Source of the DNA: Chryseobacterium sp. G0201
GTDB lineage: Bacteria; Bacteroidota; Bacteroidia; Flavobacteriales; Weeksellaceae
Assembly: GCF_003815655.1 (NCBI RefSeq)
Contig: NZ_CP033917.1
Coordinates: forward strand, 1,984,001 to 2,048,000
Reading direction: 5' to 3'
DNA length: 64,000 nt
Under the pieces are notes generated by a model, which ran no database searches, had not been told where the DNA came from, and saw only the letters and a list, made by a program, of their open reading frames with translations. Positions 26,863 through 35,720 of the stretch are shown here, one piece after another. The position numbers and the translations under genes are program-made. Position 1 is the first letter of the stretch. Every line of letters starts with the position of its first letter.

Positions 26863-27306
26863 ATGAAAGTATATTTTTTTATTTTAATATGTCTATTATT
26901 TAGTTGTAAAAGCTATGATAATTACAGTCAGCAGAGCTTATGTGGAAATAACTTTGAAATTCAATATAATAAATCAAGTAAATATGTATTACCTAAAAAA
27001 GGAAAAAGTAAAAACTATTTTATAGTCTATCTTGAAAATAATTTTAATGATAGAATACATATTACTATTAATCAAAAAGAGATTTTTAATAAGCTAGTTA
27101 TAACAAATGATAAAAAACCTGATGAATATTCAGATATGCTAATATATAGAATGGATAAGAATAATAAATACACTATGAATATTCAAGGAGAAAATACAAA
27201 AACATGTGTTGAGCTCACTCTTGATAATAAGTATAGGGCTATCTATTTGTTCTACTATCAAAATAAGTGGATTATAAGATTCTCTAATCAAATGAGAATT
27301 AATTAA
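26863..27306 (+). CDS. Lipoprotein, probable immunity protein of the RHS toxin
   Basis: A 147-residue lipoprotein: MKVYFFILICLLFSC with lipobox LFSC (Cys15), then an Asn/Lys/Tyr/Ile-rich beta-type domain with no known family. It begins four bases after the RHS gene stop and is even more AT-rich than its neighbours, both typical of a toxin-specific immunity gene acquired with the tip. Anchoring to a periplasmic membrane face would suit protection against a protease acting in the periplasm. Role inferred from position; no motif proves it. Confidence 0.65.
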   Translation: MKVYFFILICLLFSCKSYDNYSQQSLCGNNFEIQYNKSSKYVLPKKGKSKNYFIVYLENNFNDRIHITINQKEIFNKLVITNDKKPDEYSDMLIYRMDKNNKYTMNIQGENTKTCVELTLDNKYRAIYLFYYQNKWIIRFSNQMRIN

Positions 27307-27313
27307 ATTAGAA

Positions 27314-27409
27314 TTACCCCCGCTGCGCAAAGTCTGTGACTTTGAGTAAATAAAAATAACCCACCATAAACGAAGCTAAAAAAAGAAGTAGCAATGTGTA
27401 TTCTTTCAT
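27314..27409 (-). CDS. Possible 31-residue membrane peptide
   Basis: ATG at 27407-27409 on the minus strand, stop at 27314-27316. The peptide starts MKEYTLLLLFLASFMVGYFY and ends KVTDFAQRG, one hydrophobic helix with charged ends. It is opposite in direction to the RHS operon, just after the immunity gene. It may be real or a chance ORF; low confidence. Confidence 0.25.
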   Translation of the reverse strand: MKEYTLLLLFLASFMVGYFYLLKVTDFAQRG

Positions 27410-27441
27410 CATTGTTGTTTTATTATAACTGTAAAAAAATA

Positions 27442-27484
27442 AAATAGAAACCCTCTGAATTTCTCAGAGGGTTTCTATTTATCG
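27442..27484. terminator. Strong terminator downstream of the RHS operon
   Basis: Perfect 17-bp stem: AAATAGAAACCCTCTGA (27442-27458) / TCAGAGGGTTTCTATTT (27464-27480) with a 5-base loop. It lies 136 bases after the immunity gene and can act on both strands. Confidence 0.8.
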
Positions 27485-27728
27485 CTGTAATTATTGGATT
27501 TGCTTTTTTTTGAGGAATTTTTATGGTAAATTTTAATTTGGCGCGAATATTTTTCATTTAATATTAATATTTCATTAAATTGGTTTCAGTTTGTGGTTCC
27601 GTTGTTAGTTGTTCCTCAGTTAACGCACTATCTTTTAGATGGGTTCATATGGAGAAAACCTAAAAAAATCATTTAACTTTGTAAAAATTCAATTTAAAAT
27701 ATTATTTATTAACGGGATGAAGTAAAAA
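27485..27728 (+). promoter_or_regulatory. Promoter region of the GH43 gene
   Basis: About 240 bases without an ORF. TAACTTTG at 27674-27681 matches TAnnTTTG, 53 bases before the chosen ATG (27735). No clear minus-33 box or operator was identified. Confidence 0.45.
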
Positions 27729-27734
27729 GTGCTT

Positions 27735-29492
27735 ATGAAAACGAAAATTATGCTATTGATGGCGCTGTTGCCATTCTTTTTTATTAACGCTCAGCAGAAA
27801 ACATTCTGTAATCCGATCAATATTGATTATGGATATACGCCGTTCAAGAATTTTTCGAGTCAGGGGAAACATCGTGCGACAGCTGATCCGGTGATCGTTA
27901 ATTTTAAAAATAAATTATTCCTTTTTTCAACCAATCAGGAGGGATATTGGTACAGCGATGATATGCTGGATTGGAAATTTGTGAAAAGAAAATTCCTTAG
28001 AGACAACAAATATACTCACGATCTTAATGCTCCTGCAGTTTGGGCAATGAAAGATACTTTGTATGTGTACGGCTCAACTTGGGAACAGGATTTCCCGATC
28101 TGGAAAAGTACAAATCCAACAAAAGATGATTGGCATATTGCCGTTGATACATTGAAAGTCGGAGCTTGGGATCCAGCTTTTCATTATGATGAGGATAAAA
28201 ATAAACTGTATTTATATTGGGGTTCAAGCAACGAATGGCCTTTATTAGGTACAGAAGTTAAAGTGAAAAATTTACAGTCTGAAGGTTTTGTGAAACCTAT
28301 TTTAAGATTAAAACCTGAAGATCACGGCTGGGAACGTTTCGGAGAATATAATGACAATGTTTTCTTACAACCTTTTGTGGAAGGTGCTTGGGTTACAAAA
28401 CACAACGGAAAATATTATATGCAGTACGGTGCTCCGGCAACAGAATTCAGCGGTTATTCTGATGGTGTGTATGTAAGTAAAAATCCTTTGGAAGGTTACG
28501 AATATCAGCAACACAATCCGTTTTCTTATAAACCGGGAGGTTTTGCGAGAGGTGCTGGACATGGAGCAACTTTTGAAGATAATTTCAAAAACTGGTGGCA
28601 CGTTTCAACAATATTTATTTCAACTAAAAATAATTTTGAAAGAAGATTAGGGATTTGGCCTGCCGGATTTGATAAAGACGATGTTATGTACACCAATACG
28701 GCTTATGGTGATTATCCTACATTTCTTCCGCAATATGCTCAGGGAAAAGATTTTTCTAAAGGATTATTTGCAGGCTGGATGTTGTTGAATTATAATAAAC
28801 CTGTTCAGGTTTCATCTACTTTGGGTGGTTATCAATCGAATATGGCTGTGGATGAAGATATCAAGACCTATTGGAGTGCAAAAACAGGAAATTCGGGAGA
28901 ATGGTTTCAAACTGACTTAGGAGAAATTTCTACGATCAATGCGATTCAGATCAATTATGCAGATCAGGATGTTGAGTTTTTAGGTAAAACTTTAGGCAAA
29001 ATGCATCAGTATAAAATTTACGGTTCAAACGACGGTAAAAAATGGAATGTTATTGTTGATAAAAGTAAAAATACCAAAGACGTTCCTCACGATTATGTAG
29101 AACTGGAAAAACCTGCCAAAGCGAGATTCCTGAAAATGGAAAACTTAAAAATGCCAACAGGAAAATTTGCATTAAGCGGTTTCAGAGTATTCGGAAAAGG
29201 AGAAGGTGCAAAACCCGCAAAGGTTGAAAACTTTGTTCCTCTGAGAGCTGACGCTAAAAAATTTGGTGAAAGAAGAAGCATCTGGATGAAGTGGCAACAA
29301 AATCAGGATGCAGACGGATATGTGATCTATTGGGGGAAATCTCCGGATAAATTATACGGAAGTATCATGGTTTACGGTAAGAATGAATATTTCTTCACCG
29401 GAGCAGACAGAGTAGATTCTTATTATTTCCAGATCGAAGCTTTTAATGCTAATGGAATTTCGGAAAGAACGGAAGTCGTAAAGTCAGAATAA
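27735..29492 (+). CDS. GH43-like glycoside hydrolase with discoidin domain
   Basis: A 585-residue secreted protein from ATG 27735 (a GTG two codons upstream is possible). The signal peptide ends near INAQ (17-20). The first ~340 residues look like a five-bladed GH43 propeller: HRATADPVIVNF with D51 as likely base, then LNAPAVWAMKDTLYVYGS, VGAWDPAFHYD and GARGAGHGATFEDNFKNWW. Next is an F5/8 type C (discoidin) carbohydrate-binding module (VSSTLGGYQSNMAVDEDIKT to ALSGFRVFGKG), then a fibronectin-like tail. Probable action on arabinose- or xylose-containing glycans, outside or in the periplasm. It is not in a recognisable PUL. Confidence 0.85.
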   Translation: MKTKIMLLMALLPFFFINAQQKTFCNPINIDYGYTPFKNFSSQGKHRATADPVIVNFKNKLFLFSTNQEGYWYSDDMLDWKFVKRKFLRDNKYTHDLNAPAVWAMKDTLYVYGSTWEQDFPIWKSTNPTKDDWHIAVDTLKVGAWDPAFHYDEDKNKLYLYWGSSNEWPLLGTEVKVKNLQSEGFVKPILRLKPEDHGWERFGEYNDNVFLQPFVEGAWVTKHNGKYYMQYGAPATEFSGYSDGVYVSKNPLEGYEYQQHNPFSYKPGGFARGAGHGATFEDNFKNWWHVSTIFISTKNNFERRLGIWPAGFDKDDVMYTNTAYGDYPTFLPQYAQGKDFSKGLFAGWMLLNYNKPVQVSSTLGGYQSNMAVDEDIKTYWSAKTGNSGEWFQTDLGEISTINAIQINYADQDVEFLGKTLGKMHQYKIYGSNDGKKWNVIVDKSKNTKDVPHDYVELEKPAKARFLKMENLKMPTGKFALSGFRVFGKGEGAKPAKVENFVPLRADAKKFGERRSIWMKWQQNQDADGYVIYWGKSPDKLYGSIMVYGKNEYFFTGADRVDSYYFQIEAFNANGISERTEVVKSE

Positions 29493-29506
29493 AATTTAAA
29501 ATATAT

Positions 29507-30397
29507 TTATTTCCAACCCTCAGAATTAGTTTCTGAGGGTTTTTTGTGGTCGATTTTTTTCAAAAATGCATCAATTTTAGTCATTAAAAAAGAAGCATTA
29601 TTTTCTTTATCCCAATCGAGATGTCCGCCATTGAATTCGAAAGATCCATTAATGATCTTGTTTTTATTTAAAAGAGAATCTAATATTTCTTTTTGTGATA
29701 ACGGAATGACCTGATCACTATTTCCATTATAAGAAAGTGTTGGAGCTGAGGTTTGTGTTATCCAATGGGTCGGACTGGCAAAATTCATCATTGATACATT
29801 GGAAGAAAGACTTTTGGGATCAACTAAATGTTTTTCAACAAAAGAATAATCTGAATATGTTTTAAAATTGGGATCAGACAAATCTGATGGTCCAACAATA
29901 TTGATAACTGCTTTTACTTTTTTATCCTGATCAAATTTATAAGCATAAAGCATTGATAAATGCCCGCCGGCACTGTTTCCTAGAAGAATAAATTTAGGCT
30001 TATAGTGTAATGTTTTTTCTAAATAGAGAAGCGCATTGTTGATGTCATCGGTCTGATTTGGGATTGCAAAACGCGAAGTTGAAGCCAGTCGATAATTAAT
30101 ATTAGCAAAAATATGATTCGGGAATTTCTTCATCATGGATAAGGTAAAGAAAGATAAATTTGATTTCTCCCCACCACGCCATCCGCCGCCATGGATCATG
30201 ATAAAGACATCCGACTTTGAAGTTGAATTGTTTTTAGGGATATAAAGATCCATTTTTTGTTCAGGATCTTTTCCGTAAGAGATGTTTTCTTGGCTTTCGA
30301 AAGAGATTTCCTTACCGAGATTTATCGTTTTTTTTCTGCAGCTTGTATTGAACAGTAGCATAGAGAAACATCCGAGAATTATAATTAAGTTTTTCAT
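29507..30397 (-). CDS. Alpha/beta hydrolase lipoprotein (carboxylesterase-like)
   Basis: A 296-residue lipoprotein (lipobox LFNTSC, Cys20) of the BD-FAE / esterase-lipase HGG class. Seen: oxyanion-hole motif HGGGW (69-73), nucleophile elbow GNSAG (140-144, Ser142), an acidic candidate in GNSDQVIPL, and a C-terminal His in GGHLDWDKEN. It could deacylate glycans or hydrolyse small esters; the substrate is unknown. It is convergent with the GH43 gene 14 bases away, and its last codons include the terminator hairpin of that gene. Confidence 0.82.
   Translation of the reverse strand: MKNLIIILGCFSMLLFNTSCRKKTINLGKEISFESQENISYGKDPEQKMDLYIPKNNSTSKSDVFIMIHGGGWRGGEKSNLSFFTLSMMKKFPNHIFANINYRLASTSRFAIPNQTDDINNALLYLEKTLHYKPKFILLGNSAGGHLSMLYAYKFDQDKKVKAVINIVGPSDLSDPNFKTYSDYSFVEKHLVDPKSLSSNVSMMNFASPTHWITQTSAPTLSYNGNSDQVIPLSQKEILDSLLNKNKIINGSFEFNGGHLDWDKENNASFLMTKIDAFLKKIDHKKPSETNSEGWK
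29515..29546 (+). terminator. GH43 terminator inside the end of the esterase gene
   Basis: Perfect 11-bp stem AACCCTCAGAA (29515-29525) / TTCTGAGGGTT (29531-29541) followed by T-run. It lies within the last codons of the convergent esterase gene, so the same bases serve as coding sequence on the minus strand. Confidence 0.75.
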
Positions 30398-30410
30398 ACG
30401 TATTAAAGAT

Positions 30411-30438
30411 AAAAAACTCGCTGATTTCTCAACGAGTT
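30411..30438 (-). terminator. Terminator of the outer-membrane barrel gene
   Basis: Stem AACTCG-c-TGA / TCA-a-CGAGTT (30415-30438), followed on the minus strand by TTTTTT. It lies 38 bases beyond the stop of the gene at 30476. Confidence 0.7.
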
Positions 30439-30475
30439 ACTGTACAAAATAATTTATATGAAGAATGATTGTTTC

Positions 30476-32737
30476 CTATCTTGTTCTGTTTTTGATTGCA
30501 TCGGAAGCACTTTCAATATCTCTTACTTTTTTTACTTTTTGGTTTCCAAAGTTATAAGTGATGCTTACGGTCATTGATTGTCTGTATTGGTCATTTTTGA
30601 TGTAGTTGTAGTTTCCGTTGGCTTGCGTATCTTCAATCTCAACAACATTTGTTCTTAGTACATCATTTACGTTTACTGCAAAAGTCCAGTCGTTCCAGTT
30701 TTTCTTTAAGCTTAAATCTAAACTCATTAAGTTTTTCAACACTCCAAGTTCAATTTGTTGCTTATCAACGAAGAAGTAATTAACTCCCAAGAACCAAGTT
30801 TTCTTTTTGTCTAAACGTAATGTATTGTTGGTTTGAATAACTAAGCTTGTTGATTTTGAAGTATTAATATAATCATCAAAAACCTGTCCTGTTGTTGGAT
30901 CTGTGTTCAAAAAGCCATCATTAATATTATGCTGAACACCAATATTAAAGTTCGTAGTCAAATATTGTTTAAATAAGGTCTTTTGAATTCCCACCATTGC
31001 AGACATTTCCTGCTTTGTTCCAAAATTGGTTCTGATATAAGCAAGTTGTAGCTTTTCAACACCACCTTCCTGATATTTTCTCTGTAAAGGAACTTGAGTT
31101 ATTGCATCTTTGAATAATGAATGGTTCAAAATCAAGAAATAAGAGTTTTTATACATGTATGTCAGTTCCTGATTATACACAGAAGAAGCCTTTACAAATG
31201 GATTGTTTTGAGTATAATTATCTTTTGTAATGATATTTTTCACAGGATTTAGCTCCCAGAAACTAGGTCTTCTCATTCTGCTTGAAAATGCGTATGAAAT
31301 ATTATTTTTATCATTGATCGCATAATTGAAGCTTAAATAAGGTAAAAGATTATTATAATTTCTTTTAATTTCTTGGTATTTCATTGCTTCTACCTCGTTT
31401 TGAGGATTGTCTGCAGTTCCTAAACTTCTTGTGATCTCATATCTCGCACCAACTTTTCCGGACAATTTATCCGAGAACTTTTTTTCAAAAGTTAAATAAG
31501 CTCCATATATATTCTCATCATAAATAAAGTGGTTGAAATCTGGTTTGGTACTGGCTAGATTTCCGTCTGTATCGTAAAAATAAGTATAGTTTTTTGTATC
31601 GTTGTCTGTTTTAGTTTTGTTAAAATTTCCTCCTAGTGAAACTGTAAAATCATTTTTTAATTTTTGAATATAATCTACAGTTGCAGAGAAGTTATTGATA
31701 ATTTGAGGAATGTCCTGAGTTATTTTTTGTTCCGGCTGTATAAGTTGCCCAAATGTATTGTCAACCAAAGTGTTATTATCAGAATATTGGAATCTCTTAT
31801 AATTAAGATAAGCCGCATTCAAGTTTAATTTACTTCCCAGAGAATCAGTTTTTAATTCATAATTTAAGTTTACAGAATTATTGTAGTTGCGGGCATCTTC
31901 CTTGTTCTGCGTACGGTTATAATCTGTGGTAAGTAGATTTCCTTCTTTATCATATTTTGTTATTTTATTAATTAAATTAATGGTAGAATTGTAGCTTTTA
32001 TTTGCCCAGGAATTCCATGTTAAAGCTAAATTGCTTTTCTCAGTCAATTGATAATCAATATTTAAATAACCTCCTATGTTTTTGTTTGGATCATCAATGT
32101 TACCTGTTGATTCGTTTTTAACCGTACTTGTCCCGTTTCTTAAAATATAACTTTGAGGATTAATATTTTCTCCGCCGCTTAAATTTGCACTGATTCCTAA
32201 TTTATCTTTTCTATAGTTGGCAGAAAAACTTGCGTTGCTTCCGTTGAATTTGTTTTGAGTATTAGACATTCTCATGTTTCCGCTCAAACCATCGCTCATT
32301 TTTTTCTTTAAAACGATATTGATGATCCCATCTGAAGATTCAACCTGATATTCACTTCCCGGAACGGTGATTACCTCAATTTTCTGGATGTTTTCTGCAG
32401 GAGTATTTTTTAAGAATTGAACTAATGAATCTGCATCCATATTGGTTTTTCTACCATTGATATAGATTAAAGCATTACTTTTTCCTGCAATTCTCAATGT
32501 TTTGTCATCAGTAGAAGAAAGTAGAGGAGTTTGCTTTAGTAGATCAAAAGTTGTATTTCCTTTTGTAACAGGCGAAGCGGCAACATCGTAAACAAAACGA
32601 TCACTTTGTTTTTTGAAAACCTGCTTCGTTAAGGTTACTCCTTCTATACTTTTAGTTTTTAAGGTATCTGATTTTTTTTCCTGTGCGAAGGTCAATCCGC
32701 TGAAAAATATAGCTGCGATAAGAATTTGAGTTTTCAT
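30476..32737 (-). CDS. Outer membrane beta-barrel (TonB-receptor-like) protein
   Basis: A 753-residue protein with signal peptide (MKTQILIAAIFFSGLTFAQ). A plug-like domain follows (KSNALIYINGRKTNMDADSL, then NIQKIEVITVPGSEYQ, and GIINIVLKKK), and then a long beta-barrel rich in aromatic alternating strands. This matches the Bacteroidota OMP_b-brl_3 family, TonB-receptor relatives without a carboxypeptidase-like N-domain. Unlike most barrels it does not end in an aromatic residue (ends AIKNRTR), with ~20 extra residues after the last strand (VSITYNFG). Substrate unknown. The promoter carries a dyad (32785-32823), suggesting control by a small repressor. Confidence 0.88.
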   Translation of the reverse strand: MKTQILIAAIFFSGLTFAQEKKSDTLKTKSIEGVTLTKQVFKKQSDRFVYDVAASPVTKGNTTFDLLKQTPLLSSTDDKTLRIAGKSNALIYINGRKTNMDADSLVQFLKNTPAENIQKIEVITVPGSEYQVESSDGIINIVLKKKMSDGLSGNMRMSNTQNKFNGSNASFSANYRKDKLGISANLSGGENINPQSYILRNGTSTVKNESTGNIDDPNKNIGGYLNIDYQLTEKSNLALTWNSWANKSYNSTINLINKITKYDKEGNLLTTDYNRTQNKEDARNYNNSVNLNYELKTDSLGSKLNLNAAYLNYKRFQYSDNNTLVDNTFGQLIQPEQKITQDIPQIINNFSATVDYIQKLKNDFTVSLGGNFNKTKTDNDTKNYTYFYDTDGNLASTKPDFNHFIYDENIYGAYLTFEKKFSDKLSGKVGARYEITRSLGTADNPQNEVEAMKYQEIKRNYNNLLPYLSFNYAINDKNNISYAFSSRMRRPSFWELNPVKNIITKDNYTQNNPFVKASSVYNQELTYMYKNSYFLILNHSLFKDAITQVPLQRKYQEGGVEKLQLAYIRTNFGTKQEMSAMVGIQKTLFKQYLTTNFNIGVQHNINDGFLNTDPTTGQVFDDYINTSKSTSLVIQTNNTLRLDKKKTWFLGVNYFFVDKQQIELGVLKNLMSLDLSLKKNWNDWTFAVNVNDVLRTNVVEIEDTQANGNYNYIKNDQYRQSMTVSITYNFGNQKVKKVRDIESASDAIKNRTR

Positions 32738-32784
32738 GATAATCGTTTTAGAGAGTTTAATAGCTTGTATATGTTATTATTTGA

Positions 32785-32823
32785 TATTGCAAAGATATAT
32801 AATTAATTTAGTATCTTGCAATA
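32785..32823 (-). promoter_or_regulatory. Promoter with embedded dyad for the barrel gene
   Basis: On the minus strand, TATCTTTG (32790-32797) is a canonical minus-7 box. The region is an inverted repeat: TATTGCAAAGATA (32785-32797) against TATCTTGCAATA (32812-32823), 12 matching positions with one extra base. An operator overlapping the promoter is the likely reading. Confidence 0.6.
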
Positions 32824-32980
32824 CAAAGTAGTAAAAATATTTTTATACTTATTTTAACATGTTGATTTACAGTGGTTAAAATTTAAATAAAAATTTTGAT
32901 GTACTTTGATTTTCTACATAATAAGACAACTGTAACAAGGATTTTGTTACAGAGAAATGTAAAATTTTAGAAAAATAATT

Positions 32981-33319
32981 TTATTCTCTATCGAAACGGG
33001 CTAATTTTTTATCAACCCAGATAGTAGCGAAAGGGAAAAAAGCGGACAATAATGCGAAGACAAAATCTTCATCATCCCAATTATAAATTTTTCTTGCCGG
33101 AAGACAAAGTAAAAGATAAAGCGTGAAGAAAAGTCCATGAAGACTTCCGATTACACTAATGAAGATGATGGAATATAAATTTTCATCATAACGAATCCAT
33201 ATCATGGCAACACCATATAATAAAACACAGGAAAGTGCTTCTGCAACGCAGATTTGTTTAAACCATTTAATGATTTTTTCCTGAGAATATTTTGAGAAAA
33301 TTTTATCGATGAAGTCCAT
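32981..33319 (-). CDS. DUF3817 integral membrane protein
   Basis: A 112-residue protein with three hydrophobic segments and the DUF3817 layout (KQICVAEALSCVLLYGVAMI; IGSLHGLFFTLYLLLC; LLSAFFPFATIWVDKKL). The HG pair in the second helix and the terminal PFATxxxDKKL are characteristic of the family, whose function is unknown. It lies on the same strand as nadD and recJ, 83 bases downstream of nadD, with its own TAAATTTG box at 33398-33405. Confidence 0.85.
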   Translation of the reverse strand: MDFIDKIFSKYSQEKIIKWFKQICVAEALSCVLLYGVAMIWIRYDENLYSIIFISVIGSLHGLFFTLYLLLCLPARKIYNWDDEDFVFALLSAFFPFATIWVDKKLARFDRE

Positions 33320-33397
33320 TTTTTGAGTTATGAATGATGAATTTTAAGGTATGAATTAAAATCTAAACCCTAATTTCTAAAACCTTCTTCCTGTGTG

Positions 33398-33405
33398 CAA
33401 ATTTA
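33398..33405 (-). promoter_or_regulatory. Minus-7 box for the DUF3817 gene
   Basis: Minus-strand TAAATTTG overlaps the nadD stop codon region, about 80 bases before the DUF3817 ATG. Matches TAnnTTTG. Confidence 0.4.
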
Positions 33406-33987
33406 CTTATAAAAATTACTACCATCCAAATAATCAAAAACTTCTGGTGGCAGCATGGGTCTTACATTTTTACCATCTTTGATCATGGTTCGGATCTCCG
33501 TTGCAGAGAGCTCGATAACCGGAGCTTTAATTAAAGAAATATTTTCATTTTGAAGGTATTCGGAATCTTTTTTCTCCCCATCAAAAACTCTTGGATACAC
33601 AATAATATGATGATTTTTGATCAACGTTTCATAGTTTTTCCACTTGTGTAAACTGCTCAGATTATCTTCACCCATAATTAAACTAAAAGAATAGTCTGGG
33701 TGTTTTTCGTGAAGATAAGTCAATGTGTCAATCGTATAACTCGGCTTTGGAAGAGAAAATTCCACATTGGAAGCTCTCATATTCGGATAATTTTTAATGG
33801 AAAGTTGTACCATATCCAGTCTGTTATGGTCTTTCAATAAAGATTTTTTATCCTTAAAAGGGTTTTGTGGACTTACCACAAACCACAATTCTTCCATATC
33901 TGAATTTTCTAAAATATAATTAGCCAAAATCAGATGCCCAATATGAATTGGATTAAACGAACCGAAAAATAAGCCTATTTTTTTCAT
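33403..33987 (-). CDS. nadD: Nicotinate-nucleotide adenylyltransferase
   Basis: A 194-residue nucleotidyltransferase making deazido-NAD (nicotinate adenine dinucleotide) from nicotinate mononucleotide and ATP in NAD synthesis. Seen: GSFNPIHIGHLILAN near the N-terminus with the (H/T)xGH ATP-binding motif, WFVVSPQNPFK, the MGEDNLSSLHKWKN segment and the C-terminal ELSATEIRTMIKDGK (ISSTxIR-type) motif. It begins 8 bases after the recJ stop and is probably in one operon with it. Confidence 0.96.
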   Translation of the reverse strand: MKKIGLFFGSFNPIHIGHLILANYILENSDMEELWFVVSPQNPFKDKKSLLKDHNRLDMVQLSIKNYPNMRASNVEFSLPKPSYTIDTLTYLHEKHPDYSFSLIMGEDNLSSLHKWKNYETLIKNHHIIVYPRVFDGEKKDSEYLQNENISLIKAPVIELSATEIRTMIKDGKNVRPMLPPEVFDYLDGSNFYK

Positions 33988-33995
33988 GAATATTC

Positions 33996-35708
33996 CTAAT
34001 CCCTAAACTTAACGTCCTTTATATTAAGATAATGCGTAACATTTCCTTTCCAATGATTCTCTTCTAAAGTGAACACAATATCGAATTTTTTATTTTTAAA
34101 ATCTTCTACAAACTGACCCAATTTGAAGCCAACACATTCGATATTTCTGCCTGTAGATTCCTGTTTTATGTAAAACTTAACGTGATTATTATCTTTTCCC
34201 ATCGTTTTTACATAACCTGAAAGTTTTTGGTTTTTGATCGCCAAAATCGGTTTCATGTTATGAGGCCCAAATGGCGCTAACTTTCTATGGAAATTAATAA
34301 ACTCTCTGTTTATATCATCAATCTGAATCTCAGAATCTATCAAAATAGAAGGTTCTTTTTGATGTTCTTTGATCTTTTCGGCAACAACTTTTTCAAATTT
34401 TATTTTGAAAGCATCAAACTTGTCCTTTTCCATTGAAAGCCCTGCAGCAGCGTGATGACCACCAAATTTCAGGAAATATTCAGAACAGATATCCAACGCT
34501 TCATGAACGTCAAAATCCGAAACAGATCTCGCAGAAGCTACCATTTCTCCGTTGTTTCCATCGGTGAATACTAGAGTAGGCTTGTAATATGTTTCAATAA
34601 GTCTGGAAGCAACAATTCCGATAACGCCTTTGTTCCATTCAGGATGGTAAACGATGGTTGTAAGTTTGCTTTGCTGTTGAGATTCAATGATTTGGTTCAA
34701 AGCTGAAAGCGTAGAATTCATATCGAGTTCACGTCTTTCATCGTTGAGGTTCATAATATCGCCAACAATTTGGTTGGCATGTTTCAGATTATCCGAAACC
34801 ATCAACTGAACAGCAGCTTTTCCATGGGAAATTCTTCCTGCAGCATTAATTTTCGGAGCAATTTCAAAAACAATATTAGAGATCTCGAAATGAGATAATT
34901 TATCTTCTGGAATTAATAATCTTAAGCCTAAATTTCTCGTTTTTCTAAGAATTTTAAGTCCCATTTTAGCCAAAACCCTGTTTTCGCCGGTCATAGAAAC
35001 AATATCAGCAGCAATAGAAATTGCCAGAAGATCTGTTAATTCAAATAATTCGGCATCGGGAAGTTTGTAAATGGTATTTAAACCCTGACATAATTTAAAG
35101 CCAACTCCACACCCTGAAAGTTCTTTGAACGGATATCTGCAGTCGCTTCTTTTTGGGTCTAAAACAGCTACGGCGTTTGGGATCTCGTCTCCGGGTAAAT
35201 GGTGGTCGCAGATGATAAAATCAATGTCTAAACTTTTGGCATAGTTGATCATATCAAGTGCTTTGATTCCGCAGTCTAAAGCAATAATTAACGAAAAACC
35301 GTTTTGCTTGGCGAAATCAATTCCTTCTGTGGAAATTCCATAACCTTCAGAATTTCTGTCCGGAATATAAAAATCTAAATATTTTTTCTCAACAATTTTG
35401 CTGAGGTATAGGTACATTAAAGCTACGGCAGTAGTTCCATCTACGTCGTAATCTCCGTAAACCATTATTTTTTCTCCATTTTCAATAGCATTTGCAATAC
35501 GCTCAACAGCTTTTTGCATATCTGCCATTAAAAATGGGCTGTGTATATCGGTAAGATTTGGTTTGAAAAATTCTCTGGCCTTTTGATAATCGTCAATCCC
35601 TCTAAGAACGAGGAGTCTAGATTCGAAAGTTCCAAAACCAAGAGACGAACTTAATCCATCCACTATATCCTCATCGGGTTCAGGCTTGTAAATCCATTTT
35701 TGACTCAT
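33996..35708 (-). CDS. recJ: Single-stranded-DNA-specific exonuclease RecJ
   Basis: A 570-residue 5'-3' ssDNA exonuclease of the DHH family, acting in recombination and mismatch repair. Seen: DYDVDGTTAVALMY (motif I), DCGIKA, CDHHLPGDEIPNAVAVLDPK (DHH motif), a DHHA1 domain with GGHHAAAGLSM, and a C-terminal OB-like domain (FGPHNMKPILAIKNQKLSGY). Length is normal. A minus-7 box (35713-35720) lies only four bases before the ATG, hinting at a leaderless message. nadD follows. Confidence 0.97.
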   Translation of the reverse strand: MSQKWIYKPEPDEDIVDGLSSSLGFGTFESRLLVLRGIDDYQKAREFFKPNLTDIHSPFLMADMQKAVERIANAIENGEKIMVYGDYDVDGTTAVALMYLYLSKIVEKKYLDFYIPDRNSEGYGISTEGIDFAKQNGFSLIIALDCGIKALDMINYAKSLDIDFIICDHHLPGDEIPNAVAVLDPKRSDCRYPFKELSGCGVGFKLCQGLNTIYKLPDAELFELTDLLAISIAADIVSMTGENRVLAKMGLKILRKTRNLGLRLLIPEDKLSHFEISNIVFEIAPKINAAGRISHGKAAVQLMVSDNLKHANQIVGDIMNLNDERRELDMNSTLSALNQIIESQQQSKLTTIVYHPEWNKGVIGIVASRLIETYYKPTLVFTDGNNGEMVASARSVSDFDVHEALDICSEYFLKFGGHHAAAGLSMEKDKFDAFKIKFEKVVAEKIKEHQKEPSILIDSEIQIDDINREFINFHRKLAPFGPHNMKPILAIKNQKLSGYVKTMGKDNNHVKFYIKQESTGRNIECVGFKLGQFVEDFKNKKFDIVFTLEENHWKGNVTHYLNIKDVKFRD

Positions 35709-35712
35709 TTCA

Positions 35713-35720
35713 CAAAAATA
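35713..35720 (-). promoter_or_regulatory. Minus-7 box of recJ-nadD
   Basis: Minus-strand TATTTTTG matches TAnnTTTG. It ends four bases before the recJ ATG, so transcription would start at or next to the start codon. Confidence 0.45.
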
